From contig NC_080410.1 in the NCBI RefSeq assembly GCF_030265065.1, positions 18,675,898 to 18,739,897 of the forward strand: a DNA stretch of 64,000 nucleotides, given 5' to 3'. This document shows, in pieces, positions 1 to 11,050 of this stretch. The stretch comes from Corythoichthys intestinalis (lineage: Eukaryota; Chordata; Actinopteri; Syngnathiformes; Syngnathidae). Every line of letters starts with the position of its first letter. Positions within the stretch are counted from its first letter, which is position 1. The position numbers were made by a program, and so were the translations under genes. The notes under the pieces are model-generated. The model was not told the DNA's origin and did no database searches. It worked only from the letters and a program-made list of their open reading frames with translations.

Positions 1-660
1 AGTTAATTGATGACAGGGAGAGGAGTGTGAATAGGAGATCTGAGGACCCTTGTTTACTTTTGTCCCCTTTTCCTGACTTTGTCACAGTTAAATCTTGACA
101 GTCTGAGACAAGCAGCCAACACAAGCAACATTTCCAAGATGGAGGGATGAGGATCGTGTAGCTTCCACTAGATCACACCAAACTTGGGAGAAACAGCTTT
201 CCCAGACACTCCACCACCCAACCCCCTCCCTTTGAGTAACCTACTCTCCCTCGTCAAATGGCCAAGCTCATATTTCTCACTCCTTCTTGCTACAGTCTGG
301 CTTTTCGAGAATATTCCCTTTTACAGTGAATTGCATTCAGCCCGTTAAAAACAAGCCAACACGGGCCTGCTTCCAAGTCAAGGTGCTTTAGTCGTATTGT
401 TGAACTTGTGGAGTCGGAACTGATTTTTAGAGTAAACCGATCAAATCGATATTACAGTAGTATTTCATATAAAAAAATTTTAAAAAAGTAAAATTCCACA
501 TCAAGAGCAAAATCAACCAAATCAATGTACAATACAGCAATATATTCAACATCTGTCTAACACTTCTATTATTGCACTGCTTATGTTGTATATATTTAGA
601 TATTTGTTTTATCATATTTTTATACACTTTAAAGATTCTTACTTGTTTTTGCACTGACTA

Positions 661-728
661 GGGAAACATCCCACAATTTCATTGTACTTGTGTATAATGA
701 CAATAAAGGAATTCTTTTCTATTCTAAC
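661..728 (+). repeat. Possible LINE 3' tail
   Basis: The motif tttcattgtacttgtgtata followed by atgacaataaagg resembles the 3' ends of several teleost LINE families, which end in a short attc/ttcta repeat as seen here (attcttttctattcta). No coding part is attached. The family is not assigned. Confidence 0.3.
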
Positions 729-1124
729 CTGCAATATGGACTTCATGTATTTGACCTGAAAGAACTGAAGATATATTAATTGGGACTACCAATTTAAAGG
801 GCTACGGTAGTCTAAAGAATCTACCACAATTTTTTTTTTTTTTTAATTGTCAGGATTAGGAATTCGATGGTGGCAAAATAGTTTTTCCCCCCTATTTGAC
901 AAGGCTTGGGCCCAGTTAAATCGAGCAAATCCCCACTCCACCTTTGTATTGGTCCTTGGGCCCAGGATTACAGTAAGAATAAATAATTGTGACATGGCAT
1001 TGACCTGCACAAAATTAAAAAAGCAAACTAGGGGAGCACACCTACCACATAAAAAAAGACAAAAAAAAAAAAAAAACATCATATTTCTAACTTAATTAAA
1101 GTTGGTTTAAAGATTTTTGAGAGA

Positions 1125-1806
1125 CAGCAAGAACCAAAAGTGGTATTTGCCATGTGGCAAAATGGATTTTGCCACGTGGCTTTTTTTTTTTTTTACCATG
1201 TGGCAAAATGGATTTGACATGTAGCATTCTTGGGGGGGATTATATGGCATTTTTGCAGGCCATGCATGTCCACGCCTTTGACGGCTATACACGTCCAAAT
1301 TTTCCAATCATTTTAAATGGCAAAAAAACATGTGTGGCTGTGATTTTTGACCATCCATCCACTTACCATTACAGCACACTGATATTCAACTGGCACCCAA
1401 GTCAGGCTATGCCATTGACGGCTATGCACGTCCTAATTATCTATTCATATTAAATGGCAGAAAAACATGTGTGGCTGTAATTTTTGACCATATAGACTTT
1501 ACATTACAGTGCATTGACATTCAACTAGCACCCAACTCAGGTTATGCCATTGATAGCTATGCATGTCCAAATTGTCCATTCATAATAAATGGCAGAAGAA
1601 CAAACAGACAAACCTAAATCCATTTTGCCACATGGGGAAAAAATGCCACATGTCAAAATACATTTTGCCACATAGCAAAAAAAAGCCACATGGTAAAGAA
1701 AAAAAAAGCCATATGGCAAAAAACATTTTACCACATAACAAAAAAATGCCACATGGTAAAGAAAAAAAAGCCACATGGCAAATACTACTTTTGGCTCTCG
1801 GCCCTG
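1125..1806. repeat. Inverted-repeat element built from CCACATGG-type palindromes
   Basis: The left end (cagcaagaaccaaaagtgg, then tatttgccatgtggc) is matched in inverted orientation by the right end (gccacatggcaaatac, then tacttttggctctc). The arms carry about ten copies of the short palindrome core ccacatgg or one-base variants, separated by A or T runs. The centre (about 1260-1600) holds three diverged tandem copies of a ~137-bp unit; each contains a variant of ctatgcacgtcc, and the first two also share aaaacatgtgtggctgt. No transposase frame is visible. This looks like a foldback or MITE-type element. The flanking poly-T tracts at 830-845 and 1811-1836 may hide its target duplication. Confidence 0.55.
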
Positions 1807-1809
1807 CTG

Positions 1810-1842
<33 letters not shown>

Positions 1843-2628
1843 TCCACAATAAAAAAATAAATAAAATCAAGTTTGTTGTTGTTTTTTTGCCCCAAAAAGA
1901 AATGTAACAACTAATTAGTCAATAGATTATGAAAGACTTTGTTTATTTGTGAAGTTATTACTTTGTATTTAAAATATGAGAAAATGTGGGACCTCTTGGG
2001 TGAAATTATCTCACTAACAGAGTGCAGCTTATAATGCACACCTTAATCATTCTGATAATCACCAGAATGGACTGTATGTGCACATCTCTACTCATTCCTA
2101 CATCAATCTTTGAAAATAACCACTAAGAAGCAAAGCGCAAAAGTACGTTATCCCACATCTTAATCCTATGAAACAATCTTTGGAGAGAATTTAAGCTTTG
2201 AGTTTCCAAACAACAGCTTCTAAACCTCAAGGATTTGAAGATGATCTGCTGAAAGAAGTGGACAAAAATTAATTTGAATGTTTTTAAGGACGCTAGTCTC
2301 ATATTTAGTAGGAAAATTCTGCCAGGAGGAGTTGCCATGCCAGACATAGTGGTTAAATAGTTTAATTTGTTGTAGTCAATATAATTTTCTTATTTAAATT
2401 ACAAACTATTTTGAATGAATGAACAGCGCCTCTGTTACTTACAGTGAAGTTGTGCATATTGTGCCTGATTTCCTCCAAGATATGATTATTCAAGAATCAA
2501 TTCAATTGCGGATAAAGGGGCCGTACCATAGGAAGGCAAATCAGCTAAGATATGACGCCTTGCTAAAATGCACCTAGACAGGACAGTGAACCCACAATAA
2601 TTCGTGTTTCGGCATTTGTAAATCCATT

Positions 2629-2723
2629 TAACTCATCGCCAGTCAATCAGTTTGAAGCTGCCGCCACCCCAGTTAAAATGGATTGGACGTCTACTGGTGA
2701 TAAACATTTAATTTCACAACAGA
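2629..2723. repeat. REP-1 hairpin MITE, partial copy
   Basis: A partial copy of the dispersed REP-1 family, showing taactcatcgccagtcaat at the left end and atggattggacgtctactgg in the middle. See 12290-12482 for the full-length description. Confidence 0.6.
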
Positions 2724-4277
2724 AGGATGAAAGGGACACATAATTGGGTGTGTACCGCCATCAATGCTAGCCACTGAATTATTTACAGATTTTGGCAGTT
2801 TGAATATCCTCAGTTATTTACTGGGGGGGAAAAATCAAGTATCGACTTCTTTTGCGATTATGACCAAAAAAAAAAAAAAATCTGTGTTACTTTGGCGCCA
2901 TCTTGTGGCATCTGGGTACCATGGAACTATGTTGACGTCGATAATGGAGCTTCATTTAGGGGAAAATGGTGCTTTGCTACAAGTTTGTGGCATCTTGGTG
3001 CAGAAGTCTTATGTAGAGGTGAGTTGAGAAGTTTCAGATTGTAAAGAAAGTAGTTCTTTACTACCATCTTGTGGCAATTAGAAACCTTTTTGGAGGGCAT
3101 GAATTACAAAGTGCCCGTAGTTAGGTTTTCACAGAAGACTTTCTATTCTAGAAGTTCCTATCCTCAGGGAATTGAGGGGGACGACTATTAGTTAAACAAG
3201 CTGGCAGTTCAAAAGCCAACAAGAACCAGTAATCCGAATGAAAACCGGGTGATGAGATAAGCAATTTTGTATCACCTGATTTTGCACTTGTCAGTATGCC
3301 TTTTGTCAGTGACACTTTTATTGTCCATCTATTGTTTCACAATGGTATGTGATAATAGGCTATAGGGAAAAATTGTTAACTTGGTCATCATCAAAGATCA
3401 GGTGCACGTTTAATTGTTAACAAGTTATTTTTTCATGACAGATATAACAACTTTATGTACGATGCAAAACATTACCTTATCATTAGTCAAAGTGTAAAAG
3501 AAGTGGAACAGATTAATTCTATTTTTATCAGTTACATGGTAAGGTTAATTCATGTGTGTCAGCTGCTGGCACTACTTGGTCTCAACCAGACAAGCTGGTG
3601 TCCCACTGTGTTCTGTCATGACAGTGTTTTGTCATTTTTGACTTCCATATAAACTGTTTAGGCTAAACACACTTTCTCAAGTTCCGAGCGAGGGTCTTGG
3701 TCACTCCTTAAAAGGCCATTTGTTTATGAATGATGTACCTGTCATTATCCGGCTGCATGCGTGCTCCTCCTTAACATCACCAAACTGGAACGTACCATGT
3801 GACTGCCAGTGGAGGACCCAGTCAACCCAACAAATTAAGCCTGACATAGCAGCGAACTATCTATGATCCTATATCAGAACACTAAAAAAAACTATAATGT
3901 CATCCTTCTGTTGAACACATCTTCTTACAGCCTGAGGGAAATGATGATGGAATGGTTGTTAGAACAAATACAGTGTGACCTTCTGCACACTGAGCTTGAG
4001 CGGCTCTGATTCATCACAACACACAATAGCCGACTGAGTAGGGAAACAAAGCATCCTGCTGGATCATCAAATCCTGCTTATTGGAAGTTGACAACAGTAA
4101 ATGCTTGGAATATTCTTTACAATGTACAAGGACTTTTTGTGTGTTGGTAAAGAGCTACTAACCAATGCTGCTACCCAACTGTCTTGTTACAATAATTATA
4201 TTATGTTTTAGTATTTCAGAAAAGGTCAGATATTGAACTTGTGTTGACATTTCCCTTAACAAATGCAATAATAATAG

Positions 4278-4344
4278 TGACGAAACTGGACGTACCATCA
4301 AATGGATTGTACGCCTATCGCCGTCAATGGCAGCCAATAAGTTA
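4278..4344. repeat. REP-1 hairpin MITE, right arm
   Basis: Only one arm is present: a variant of the gattggacg core is followed by atcgccgtcaatggcagcca and aataagtta. This arm ends in the family terminal motif (GAGTTAA with one change). Confidence 0.6.
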
Positions 4345-4540
4345 AAATACCACACTTTGGGTATTATTGCTTTAAACTTCATCACGGGCATGGTTTTCAC
4401 TGTGGGGGTATGCAGTAAACAGGCAGGACTGTTCTAGTTGAAGTGTGTCATAAAACCTGCAGTTACTTAGCCTTCAATGTACTGTTCCTTGGAATCTACA
4501 CAGTACCATTAACTCTTTCAGTGCCAAAGATGATGATAGA

Positions 4541-5211
4541 CAAGGGCGTAAGTTTGCATAGGGACGGTAGGGACATAAAACTACCAACTTTTCAGGATGC
4601 TCAAATTGTCCCCACCAACTTTTAAGCGACCTTATTTGAATTTTACAATGAGTTCAGCTATAAAGGTAATTTAGATTGTCTTCCCTACCATTATTAAGTA
4701 AATTACTTTTATTATGTTCAGACTTATGTTCACCCCTTTTCACTTGCTGAATGTGCCAGTCCATTTTTCCCCCTCAAACACACGTTTGATTGGCTGATGA
4801 CTAGAACCCACTTTTTCACACAATCCCGACAGAAATACATGTCAATATGCCGCCTCCTCTGTCCCCTTTGAAGAGGAGGGATATTAGAAGGTTTTTTTTT
4901 TTTTTTCCCGGCCAGCAGCAGCAGCAGCCACTGTAAGTAATGTAAAAATATGTCAATGTTGTGGAGGTGGGGAACATGCCACTAGTTTGGCTACTGAAAG
5001 TCCGACCTGCATCAGAGTTAGCATAACATTAAACTGTGAACTTGCTAACTTGTGAAGCTCGAGTAGAAAGCTGCTTAGAGGTGTCTTCCTGTATGTTTTC
5101 TACTGTCAACTTTAATTCAACTGTGCATTTTGTGCATTTATTCATTAATTAAAATGTATTTTTCTACATCATTTTTTAAAAAGTATATTTGCAGCCTATG
5201 CACATTTTTTA

Positions 5212-5253
<42 letters not shown>

Positions 5254-5410
5254 CACACATTTTTTCATTTTTATGTAGTAACCAGCCATTTCTGAGAAAT
5301 GTATCCAATCTGTTTGGTCTTATTAATGTCCCGTCCCCAGCAAAAAGTGTACATGCAGGTTATGCTGTAATAGCGTCCCTACCAATGTTGAGACCAAACC
5401 TACGCCCTTG
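4541..5410. mobile_element. Non-autonomous hAT transposon with 8-bp target duplication
   Basis: The termini are caagggcgtaagtttg at the left and caaacctacgcccttg at the right, inverted with one mismatch over 16 bp. Both sides are flanked by the identical 8-bp direct repeat atgataga (4533-4540 and 5411-5418), the size typical of hAT elements. At 870 bp with no transposase frame it is a non-autonomous copy. Internally there is a C/A homopolymer junction near 5213-5248 and a cagcagcagcagcagcc run near 4914-4930. It interrupts a REP-1 copy, whose halves (ttaactctttcagtgcc and catgtggccc) lie on either side. Confidence 0.8.
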
Positions 5411-5470
5411 ATGATAGACACCCTAATCATGTGGCCCTTTTCATACTTTTGCTGTGAATTTAAAGTCCAG

Positions 5471-5945
5471 CACTACAGTCAAAACACATCTCCTTAAAAC
5501 TAGTTAAATTCCCTTGTTTTCAGTGTAAATCCACTAGAAATAAATAAAATTATCTGCTAGTGCTTAAGGTAAATTTTACACATAGATTTCTTGAAATAAA
5601 AAAAAAAAAAAATCGCTATCTACAAAATAAGCTTAATATATTTTAAGCAATAAATTAGTATATTTAATCTTAAAAGCTTGTTTGTCAGAAATTTTCCTAA
5701 TTCCAGAATAGATATTGTTCGAAGCATTATTTGAAAGTAAAATGTTATTTAGTTGAAAAATTACCAATTTTAAGATTTATGGTCTCAGTAAGGACAAATA
5801 TCAATACTTAGTTAAAGTAAATGGACTAATCTGGCTCAATAATCTGTTAACTAGTCTTTAACACTCAAAACAAGATGGAGAAAATTATTTCACTAGATTT
5901 AAAACAAATAATCTGATTAAGACGTTATAAATTTGCAGTATAGTG
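5471..5945. mobile_element. ~470-bp MITE with CACTGCAAA ends, degraded copy
   Basis: This is the same family as 58306-58773, in the opposite orientation. Shared blocks include ccttaaaactag near the left end and taatctgattaagacgttat near the right end. The termini here are mutated (cactacagtcaaaac on the left, gcagtatagtg on the right). It is AT-rich and non-coding. A cactgcaaaaa start is common among teleost MITEs, but I do not assign a superfamily. Confidence 0.55.
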
Positions 5946-6002
5946 GACGTCCATCCATTAGAAGGGGGAGGGCTGTCAGGGAATGAACGAATGCTAACTC
6001 TC

Positions 6003-6051
6003 CCATGTCAAATGGATTGGACATTTATCTCTGTCAATGGCAACCAATGTA
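6003..6051. repeat. REP-1 fragment
   Basis: The sequence tcaaatggattggacattta followed by tctctgtcaatggcaaccaa is one REP-1 arm. A poly-A tract follows at 6055-6069. Confidence 0.5.
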
Positions 6052-6292
6052 TTTAAAAAAAAAAAAAAAGGTTTGACTTCTCATACAATAGCATGAGCAA
6101 ATGTATTCCTTTTTTTCTTTTTTTTTGCTAGATTCTGTATTCAGTACCGTGACAGAGTACCTGACCCTTTGGGTCAGAGTAAACACATCATCATTAGACC
6201 ACTGAGCTTTCTTAAGGTAGTACTTTCCCATCACTCCTTGTCAAACGTACTTCCGAGTATAGTTTTATAATTGTAAGAAAACCCCAGCCTAC

Positions 6293-6352
6293 CTTACTCT
6301 TGACCTCGGCAGAAAGTCCGAATGCAGGTCCACTCCTGAAATGTTGTGACAT
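6293..6352 (-). CDS. cnn3: Calponin, probably calponin-3, first coding exon
   Basis: On the minus strand the exon encodes 20 residues, MSQHFRSGPAFGLSAEVKSK, and is followed directly by a splice donor, AAG|gtaggc. Vertebrate calponins start MxxxxFNKGPSYGLSAEVKNK and the first coding exon ends at exactly this residue, so both sequence and splice position match. Calponins are actin-binding proteins whose later exons encode a calponin-homology domain and short calponin repeats; none of these are in the window. The isoform cannot be settled from 20 residues; calponin-3 is favoured because tlcd4 lies ~20 kb away, as CNN3 and TLCD4 are neighbours in human. An in-frame ATG lies 30 codons upstream (start at 6442), but the family start at 6352 is preferred. 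Confidence 0.8.
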
Positions 6353-6720
6353 GTTGCTGTTGAGTCTATTTACAATGAAAGGAGGCAGAGCTTTAAAATC
6401 GGCGAAATGGTCAGAGTTGTGAGTCCAGGACAAATGAAGCACTCGGGAAAGTCCCCAAGTTATCCGTTAGTTTCTTATTTTATTCGAAGCCGTCCCGTTT
6501 GGACCTGGCGCTGAAGTGTGGAGGCAACTTTCCGACACTTTTCAGAATGTGCTTTAAACGCTGGCCAACTCCGTCGCTTGTGATTGGTCGAGGGCCTCGT
6601 CGAATCAGGGTGCAGCTTCCTCATCGAAGCCAGTGATGTCATTGCCTCGGTATTAGATCCAATCTGTCACTTTTTCCACCTCTAGGAAGCCCAGGGATGC
6701 TTTGCACTGATGTAGAGATA
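6353..6720 (-). promoter_or_regulatory. cnn3: cnn3 5' UTR and promoter region
   Basis: This block is more GC- and CpG-rich than its surroundings and lies just upstream of the calponin start on the minus strand. Read on that strand it contains a CCAAT box in the context ctcgaccaatcacaag (6577-6592). It is largely free of the repeats that fill the flanks. No TATA box is obvious. The transcription start cannot be placed from sequence alone. Confidence 0.5.
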
Positions 6721-6884
6721 CACTTTGGAGAACGTTTGTCACTATTTCACGTGAATAAAATGAATAATGAATAGAATAAAATGAGAAAAAAATATCTTGG
6801 CCATCAGCAATATTAATGTTCCCAGATTGGACAACTATAGTCAGTAAAATAAACTACGAACGATCACTGCCAGCACTTCCTAGT

Positions 6885-6925
6885 TAAAGTATATTGGACA
6901 TTGACTGCTGTCAATGGCACTCAGA
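6885..6925. repeat. REP-1 fragment
   Basis: The sequence gtatattggacattgactgc followed by tgtcaatggcactcag is a diverged REP-1 arm. Confidence 0.4.
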
Positions 6926-7477
6926 TTGACTCAGTGGGTGGGAAGTGGTGTGCTGAGGGTGCTGCAGCTCCCCCTGGTGTTGTGGAGAAAAAAAGTGTTT
7001 TGGTGGAATTTGGGGGGAGTAAAAATAAATAAAATTTTAAACATATTGAAACAATAGTGTATTTATCTTTGGGGATTAAGTATTTATGTTGTAAAAGTTT
7101 TCTTATTTTGGTCACCACTTCACTCCTTGCTTGCTATGTTGAATATTTGTGAAAAAGGGACGTTTAACCAAGGCTTACTGGACCTTTTAGTTTTCAAATG
7201 TGTTTGTATGTTATTGCGCTGATTAGCTGCATGGAATTGCATTATATTATACGGGGGCTTTTGTTTCCAATACAAAAACTCCAACACACACTTTAGGTGA
7301 AATGGAAGACTGTCTTTGTAGTAGCCTAGTAGTAGTACGCAAACTATCTAGCATTCTGTGTACTGCCATTGTGCACGCCTTGGAGAAAACGTGCGAGCAT
7401 GACAAATAGGCCGGAAAGGGCAGTTTTTCGATGGGAAAAACTAAAAATAGATCCTCAGCACCCCCTGCTTTGAGGGA

Positions 7478-7545
7478 CTTCCAGTGCCGCTGATGGCACT
7501 GACACATTTATCATTGGCAGTGAATGAGTTAATATCAGATTAATC
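7478..7545. repeat. REP-1 fragment interrupted by hAT
   Basis: The sequence tgatggcactgacacattta followed by tcattggcagtgaatgagtt is a diverged REP-1 arm. The hAT element at 7546 is inserted just to its right. Confidence 0.45.
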
Positions 7546-8035
7546 CAGGGGTGAAAGTGGGCCAGAACGGTCAGGAACGCAGTTCCAGTATAAGATTCAG
7601 AGCCAGAACGCAGTTCCGGTATAAGATTCTGGGCCGGAATGCTGTTCCGGTACACAGTGCTTTGATTCCGAAAATATGAGGGCAACTGACAAAACGCTAT
7701 GTAGAAGAAAAAAAAAATACTAAGCTGCCACACATGCATTTTATCCCTAAGAAGAAAACAATCTACCAACATCAGATTTATACACACAAGTGTTAACAAA
7801 AAGCATGCTAAAATGCTTGCATAGCATAATCCATTTCCACCAATATTTATTATTTTATTCCACGGACGGCATGGAGGTTACCCCAGCTGCTGCAGTTATC
7901 TGAGTCTGACGATGATGAGTCACGTCAATGTACGAATGCACGTTGATGTTCATTTATCCATTCAATTGGCTGACATACTGATACATGTGATCAGCAAAAA
8001 CAGCTCTGATTGGTTCAAACGTGCATGTTTTCTGG

Positions 8036-8072
<37 letters not shown>

Positions 8073-8681
8073 TTGTTAAATTGTAAAGGCAATAAAAGGG
8101 CAATCCAACATAAAATGGATTAAATCTTTAAGAGCAACGAAAGAGTTGAGGAGGCTTACTTATCATATTTAGTTGTATTTGCTCTGATGGGGAGGTTCTG
8201 AACATTTTAGCTGTCAATGTGCACTTTGGACTTATATTTCTTCATTTATGTTAGGCTACTTATTAATTTCCTTATGATTTAAAAAAAGTCAATGTTTGCG
8301 TGATCTCCAAAATATATTCCATTTCACTCTGCATAATATAAGTCATTTGTACTTGTTTTTCTGAATGTATGTTACTTATATCTTTATTATTAAAAAAAAA
8401 GTAAATGTTTACATTAACTTCAATTTTAATATACAGCCTATGTTCTTAAGTAGTTAAAGTTAAAAAATACAATTTTGAATGAAAATCAGTTTTGTATGTG
8501 TTATAGAAATAACGGTGCTATAACAGTTTTCTTTGCATTTCAGTAGTTTAAGAGCCCCCCCGCCCCCCCCCCCCCAAAAAAGAAAGGAAATAAAAAACAT
8601 TAAATAAATAAAATTTCTGGCTCCATGCCGACCTTCACGTCGGGGAGTTCCGGCAAGAAATTCTAGCCACTTTCACCCCTG
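7546..8681. mobile_element. Non-autonomous hAT transposon with 8-bp target duplication
   Basis: The termini caggggtgaaagtgg and ccactttcacccctg are a perfect 15-bp inverted repeat. The flanks are gattaatc (7538-7545) and gattaatt (8682-8689), an 8-bp duplication with one change. The left subterminal region holds three tandem diverged copies of a ~34-bp unit (agaacgcagttccggtataa and following bases), a usual arrangement for hAT transposase-binding sites. At 1136 bp it carries no transposase frame. It has a 30-bp poly-A at about 8042-8071. Confidence 0.8.
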
Positions 8682-8814
8682 GATTAATTAATTGAATAAA
8701 TTTGTGATTAATCGATGAATTTGAAGGAATAATCTGTCGACAAATGTAATTTTGAAAATTATCTATAGACATGCTTCCTGGGGGAAACATGGGCGGCATC
8801 ATCTTTGATAATTT

Positions 8815-10385
8815 CTGGTGGTATATTAGGAAATTATGGCTACAGTATGTTATGCAAAGCATCTCAGTCAGAGACTGAATATACGTATCTACAGTGGGGA
8901 GAACAAGTATTTGATACACTCACAATGGGAAAACCCATTGGCAGTGTATCAAATACTTGTTCTCCCCACTGTATGTATAGACTAGTTTCCTGAGCAAAAT
9001 ATGGGCGGCGCCATCTTGGAAAATGTCATGCTCTGAACTTCGGGTTTAGACAGAACAACATGAAGTGCGGTTGAAGTAAGCAGTGTGTTGACAAAGTTAA
9101 AACTGTAAAATCAAACCAGAGGAACCCACGGAATCTCCAATAATGCATTCAGTACGACATAGATGAGACCCCGAGACTTTCTGTGCTGGGCGTGAACTCC
9201 TGGAAGCCCTTATAGACTGTATATGGTTGGAAGTGGAATGTTTTGATCAGTGACAAGCTAGGAGCTACAATGTGCCAGTGTGGCTCTACCTCTCCATACG
9301 CCTTAAATCGAAACCAGCTGAAGACAATACTGTAAGTTAAGGATGTGCTTTAAACCTAAGGATCTACCTAAAATATTGTATGTTTGTTCTTATCACTTTG
9401 TTGATCATTCGTGGACAAAATGATCACAATCTGTGCAGCCTGTGTTGACGTGAGGTGTAGATTGATACGCCGGCCACTTGAGTGAGCAAAATGAGGTGAA
9501 ATTACAAATATTACAGTTGCCAAATGCAGAAGGGCTGACATGGATTTTGTTGTCACAAGGAAATACTACGAGGTAAGTACATATTAACAAAAAATAGTAT
9601 GACCTTCTTTTTTATCGCAGACATTGATCGCAATAAAACATTTGGACAACATGATTACATTTCTTGTTTTATTTCAAATGATCGGTGCATGAGCAAAACA
9701 GGTTTTTAAATCACAGTTTACAAAATTATTAGAAAAATATTAATGAAGGTGTACCATAAGTCGAGCCTCCATCATCAAAGTAGAACACAGGTAGTCTCGA
9801 TATATGTCAATCGACGTACAGTAAGTATTGTTATGAGGCACATCAAGTTGTCTTCCTTTGCCTAACAGTGTTTTCCACCTGTAAACAAACTAACAAAAAA
9901 ACTTGTAGCACTTGCATTTACTGTATGCGTTTACATAATTGTGCCATTCTAAACGTACCGCAGTACAGTAGTTGTAGTAAATAATATTAAACATCATCGT
10001 AATTATAATCATCATCGTAATAACAATATCAAGACAAGTCGTTTCATTGGCAAGATTTTAGCTTTCGTACCTTTTTTAGCACCGGACACATGAAAATGCA
10101 GGGATAGGAAGAACATACAGTACCTTCCATAACACCAGCGGCAACATGGCTACATAAACACCCGCTCTTTGTGGTGGCATGGGCTTGGGTCCCCATCTGC
10201 CTTCATGAACATGTCCTCCCATGTCGTGATGATGGCAGATGGATGCGGTATTTCCAAATTGTCATTTTTAAGGGGTTTTGATGAATGTTGCCACTCCAGC
10301 TCCACTGTTGTTTTGGATGGAGAAAGTGTAAAACAGAAGTCGCGAGCAGAAATGCGGAAGTAAAGCGGAAGTACCTCGGAAACTT
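8815..10385. repeat. Unclassified ~1.5-kb repeat, copy A
   Basis: This segment is paralogous to 51457-52885 along most of its length, from ggtggtatattaggaaatta to gcggaagtacctcgg. Blocks conserved in both copies include an 18-residue-class exon on the minus strand near 9880-9780 (see the copy at 52444-52610), preceded by a splice-acceptor-like gtttgtttacag, and a plus-strand block near 9525-9571 ending in the donor gaggtaagtac. This pattern suggests a mobile element with genes on both strands, but neither product is recognised. The termini are not clear inverted repeats. Copy A alone carries a Tc1 MITE. Confidence 0.5.
8892..8971. mobile_element. 80-bp palindromic Tc1/mariner MITE
   Basis: The 80-bp insert is a near-perfect hairpin: cagtggggagaacaagtatt at the left is repeated inverted at the right as aatacttgttctccccactg. 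This terminal sequence is typical of fish Tc1-like transposons. It is flanked by TA on both sides (8890-8891 and 8972-8973). The paralogous copy at about 51524-51540 reads cgtatctatgtatag with no insert, giving a natural empty site with a single TA. Confidence 0.9.
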
Positions 10386-10589
10386 GTCTTTAAATTCTAA
10401 AGTTGCAAATCCAAATGGATTAGGTATTGGCACTGAAACATAATCATTGGCGGTGAATAAATTAATGATAGATTAATCTGTTGAATAATTTTGTGATTAA
10501 TCGATGAATTTGATCGATTAATATGTCGACAAATTTTGCGATTAATCTAACTTGCAATTACTCAATGAATTCTATTCTAACGTTGTCTG

Positions 10590-10662
10590 TCCAGGTCAAA
10601 TGGATTGAGCATTTATCACTGTCATTGCCAGGGACACATGTTTACTGACAGCGAATCAGTTA
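10590..10662. repeat. REP-1 hairpin MITE, partial
   Basis: The motif gtcaaatggattgagcattt followed by atcactgtcattgccaggga and gcgaatcagtt matches the REP-1 right arm with several changes. Confidence 0.5.
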
Positions 10663-10904
10663 AATAGGACAATATGAGAAAGCACTAACACTACAGATAT
10701 AAGGTGTGGACCTGATGAAGAGTGGCACTAGCGGTTCTCCATCCATCGATGGTAGCCAATGAGTTAATTAGATGTGATTTTTCAGTGACTTTACAACTAT
10801 AACATTTTCCTCCTGATCTTATAGCATATATTGTAATTCAATTAAACAGTAATTATTGTCTTACCGGGCCCATTAATGCCTTTTCAACACCACTTATCTT
10901 TGAC

Positions 10905-11050
10905 AGGGGTGCGGGGTGCTGGAGCCTATACCAGCTGACTTTGGGCAAAAAGCAGACTACACCCTAAACTGCTTGCCAGTCAGTCGTAGGGTACACACTG
11001 AGACAGACAGCCATCCACACTCATAATCACACTACCACTGAGTGGGAACC
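10905..11050 (+). repeat. Dispersed teleost repeat (ctggagcctatcccagctg type)
   Basis: The sequence gtgctggagcctataccagc followed by tgactttgggcaaaaagcag and an accctaaactgcttgccagt block is a widespread teleost interspersed repeat, often followed as here by cactcataatcac. Diverged copies lie at 16150-16310 and, inverted, at 45545-45665. Its parent family is not certain. Confidence 0.5.

Larger units (their letters stand above)
1..6292 (-). other. cnn3: cnn3 intron 1 (partial), repeat-filled
   Basis: This stretch lies downstream of the calponin first coding exon on the minus strand. It contains no recognisable calponin-homology or calponin-repeat exon, so the second exon must lie beyond the left edge of the window. 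It is filled with dispersed repeats described separately. Positions 1-660, 1840-2628 and 2724-4277 hold no coding or repeat structure I can name beyond short A or T runs; the motif gccatcttgtggc occurs near 2896 and a variant near 3063. Assignment as intron depends on the calponin call. Confidence 0.6.
8690..10560. repeat. AT-rich repeat halves flanking copy A
   Basis: The motif tttgtgattaatcgatgaat followed by taatatgtcgacaaat-type sequence occurs at 8700-8752 and again at 10488-10540, in direct orientation on either side of copy A. This could be one repeat split by insertion of copy A, or a local duplication. Confidence 0.4.

Noticed and set aside
6034-6234. Short minus-strand frame downstream of the calponin exon
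   Set aside because: It reads through a REP-1 fragment and poly-A/T tracts and shows no calponin-homology sequence.
9003-9360. Possible SWIM or YqaJ-type coding sequence in the 1.5-kb repeat
   Set aside because: One frame in copy B is open for ~70 residues (containing CGSTSPYALNRNQL), but the resemblance to known families is too weak and copy A does not keep the frame.
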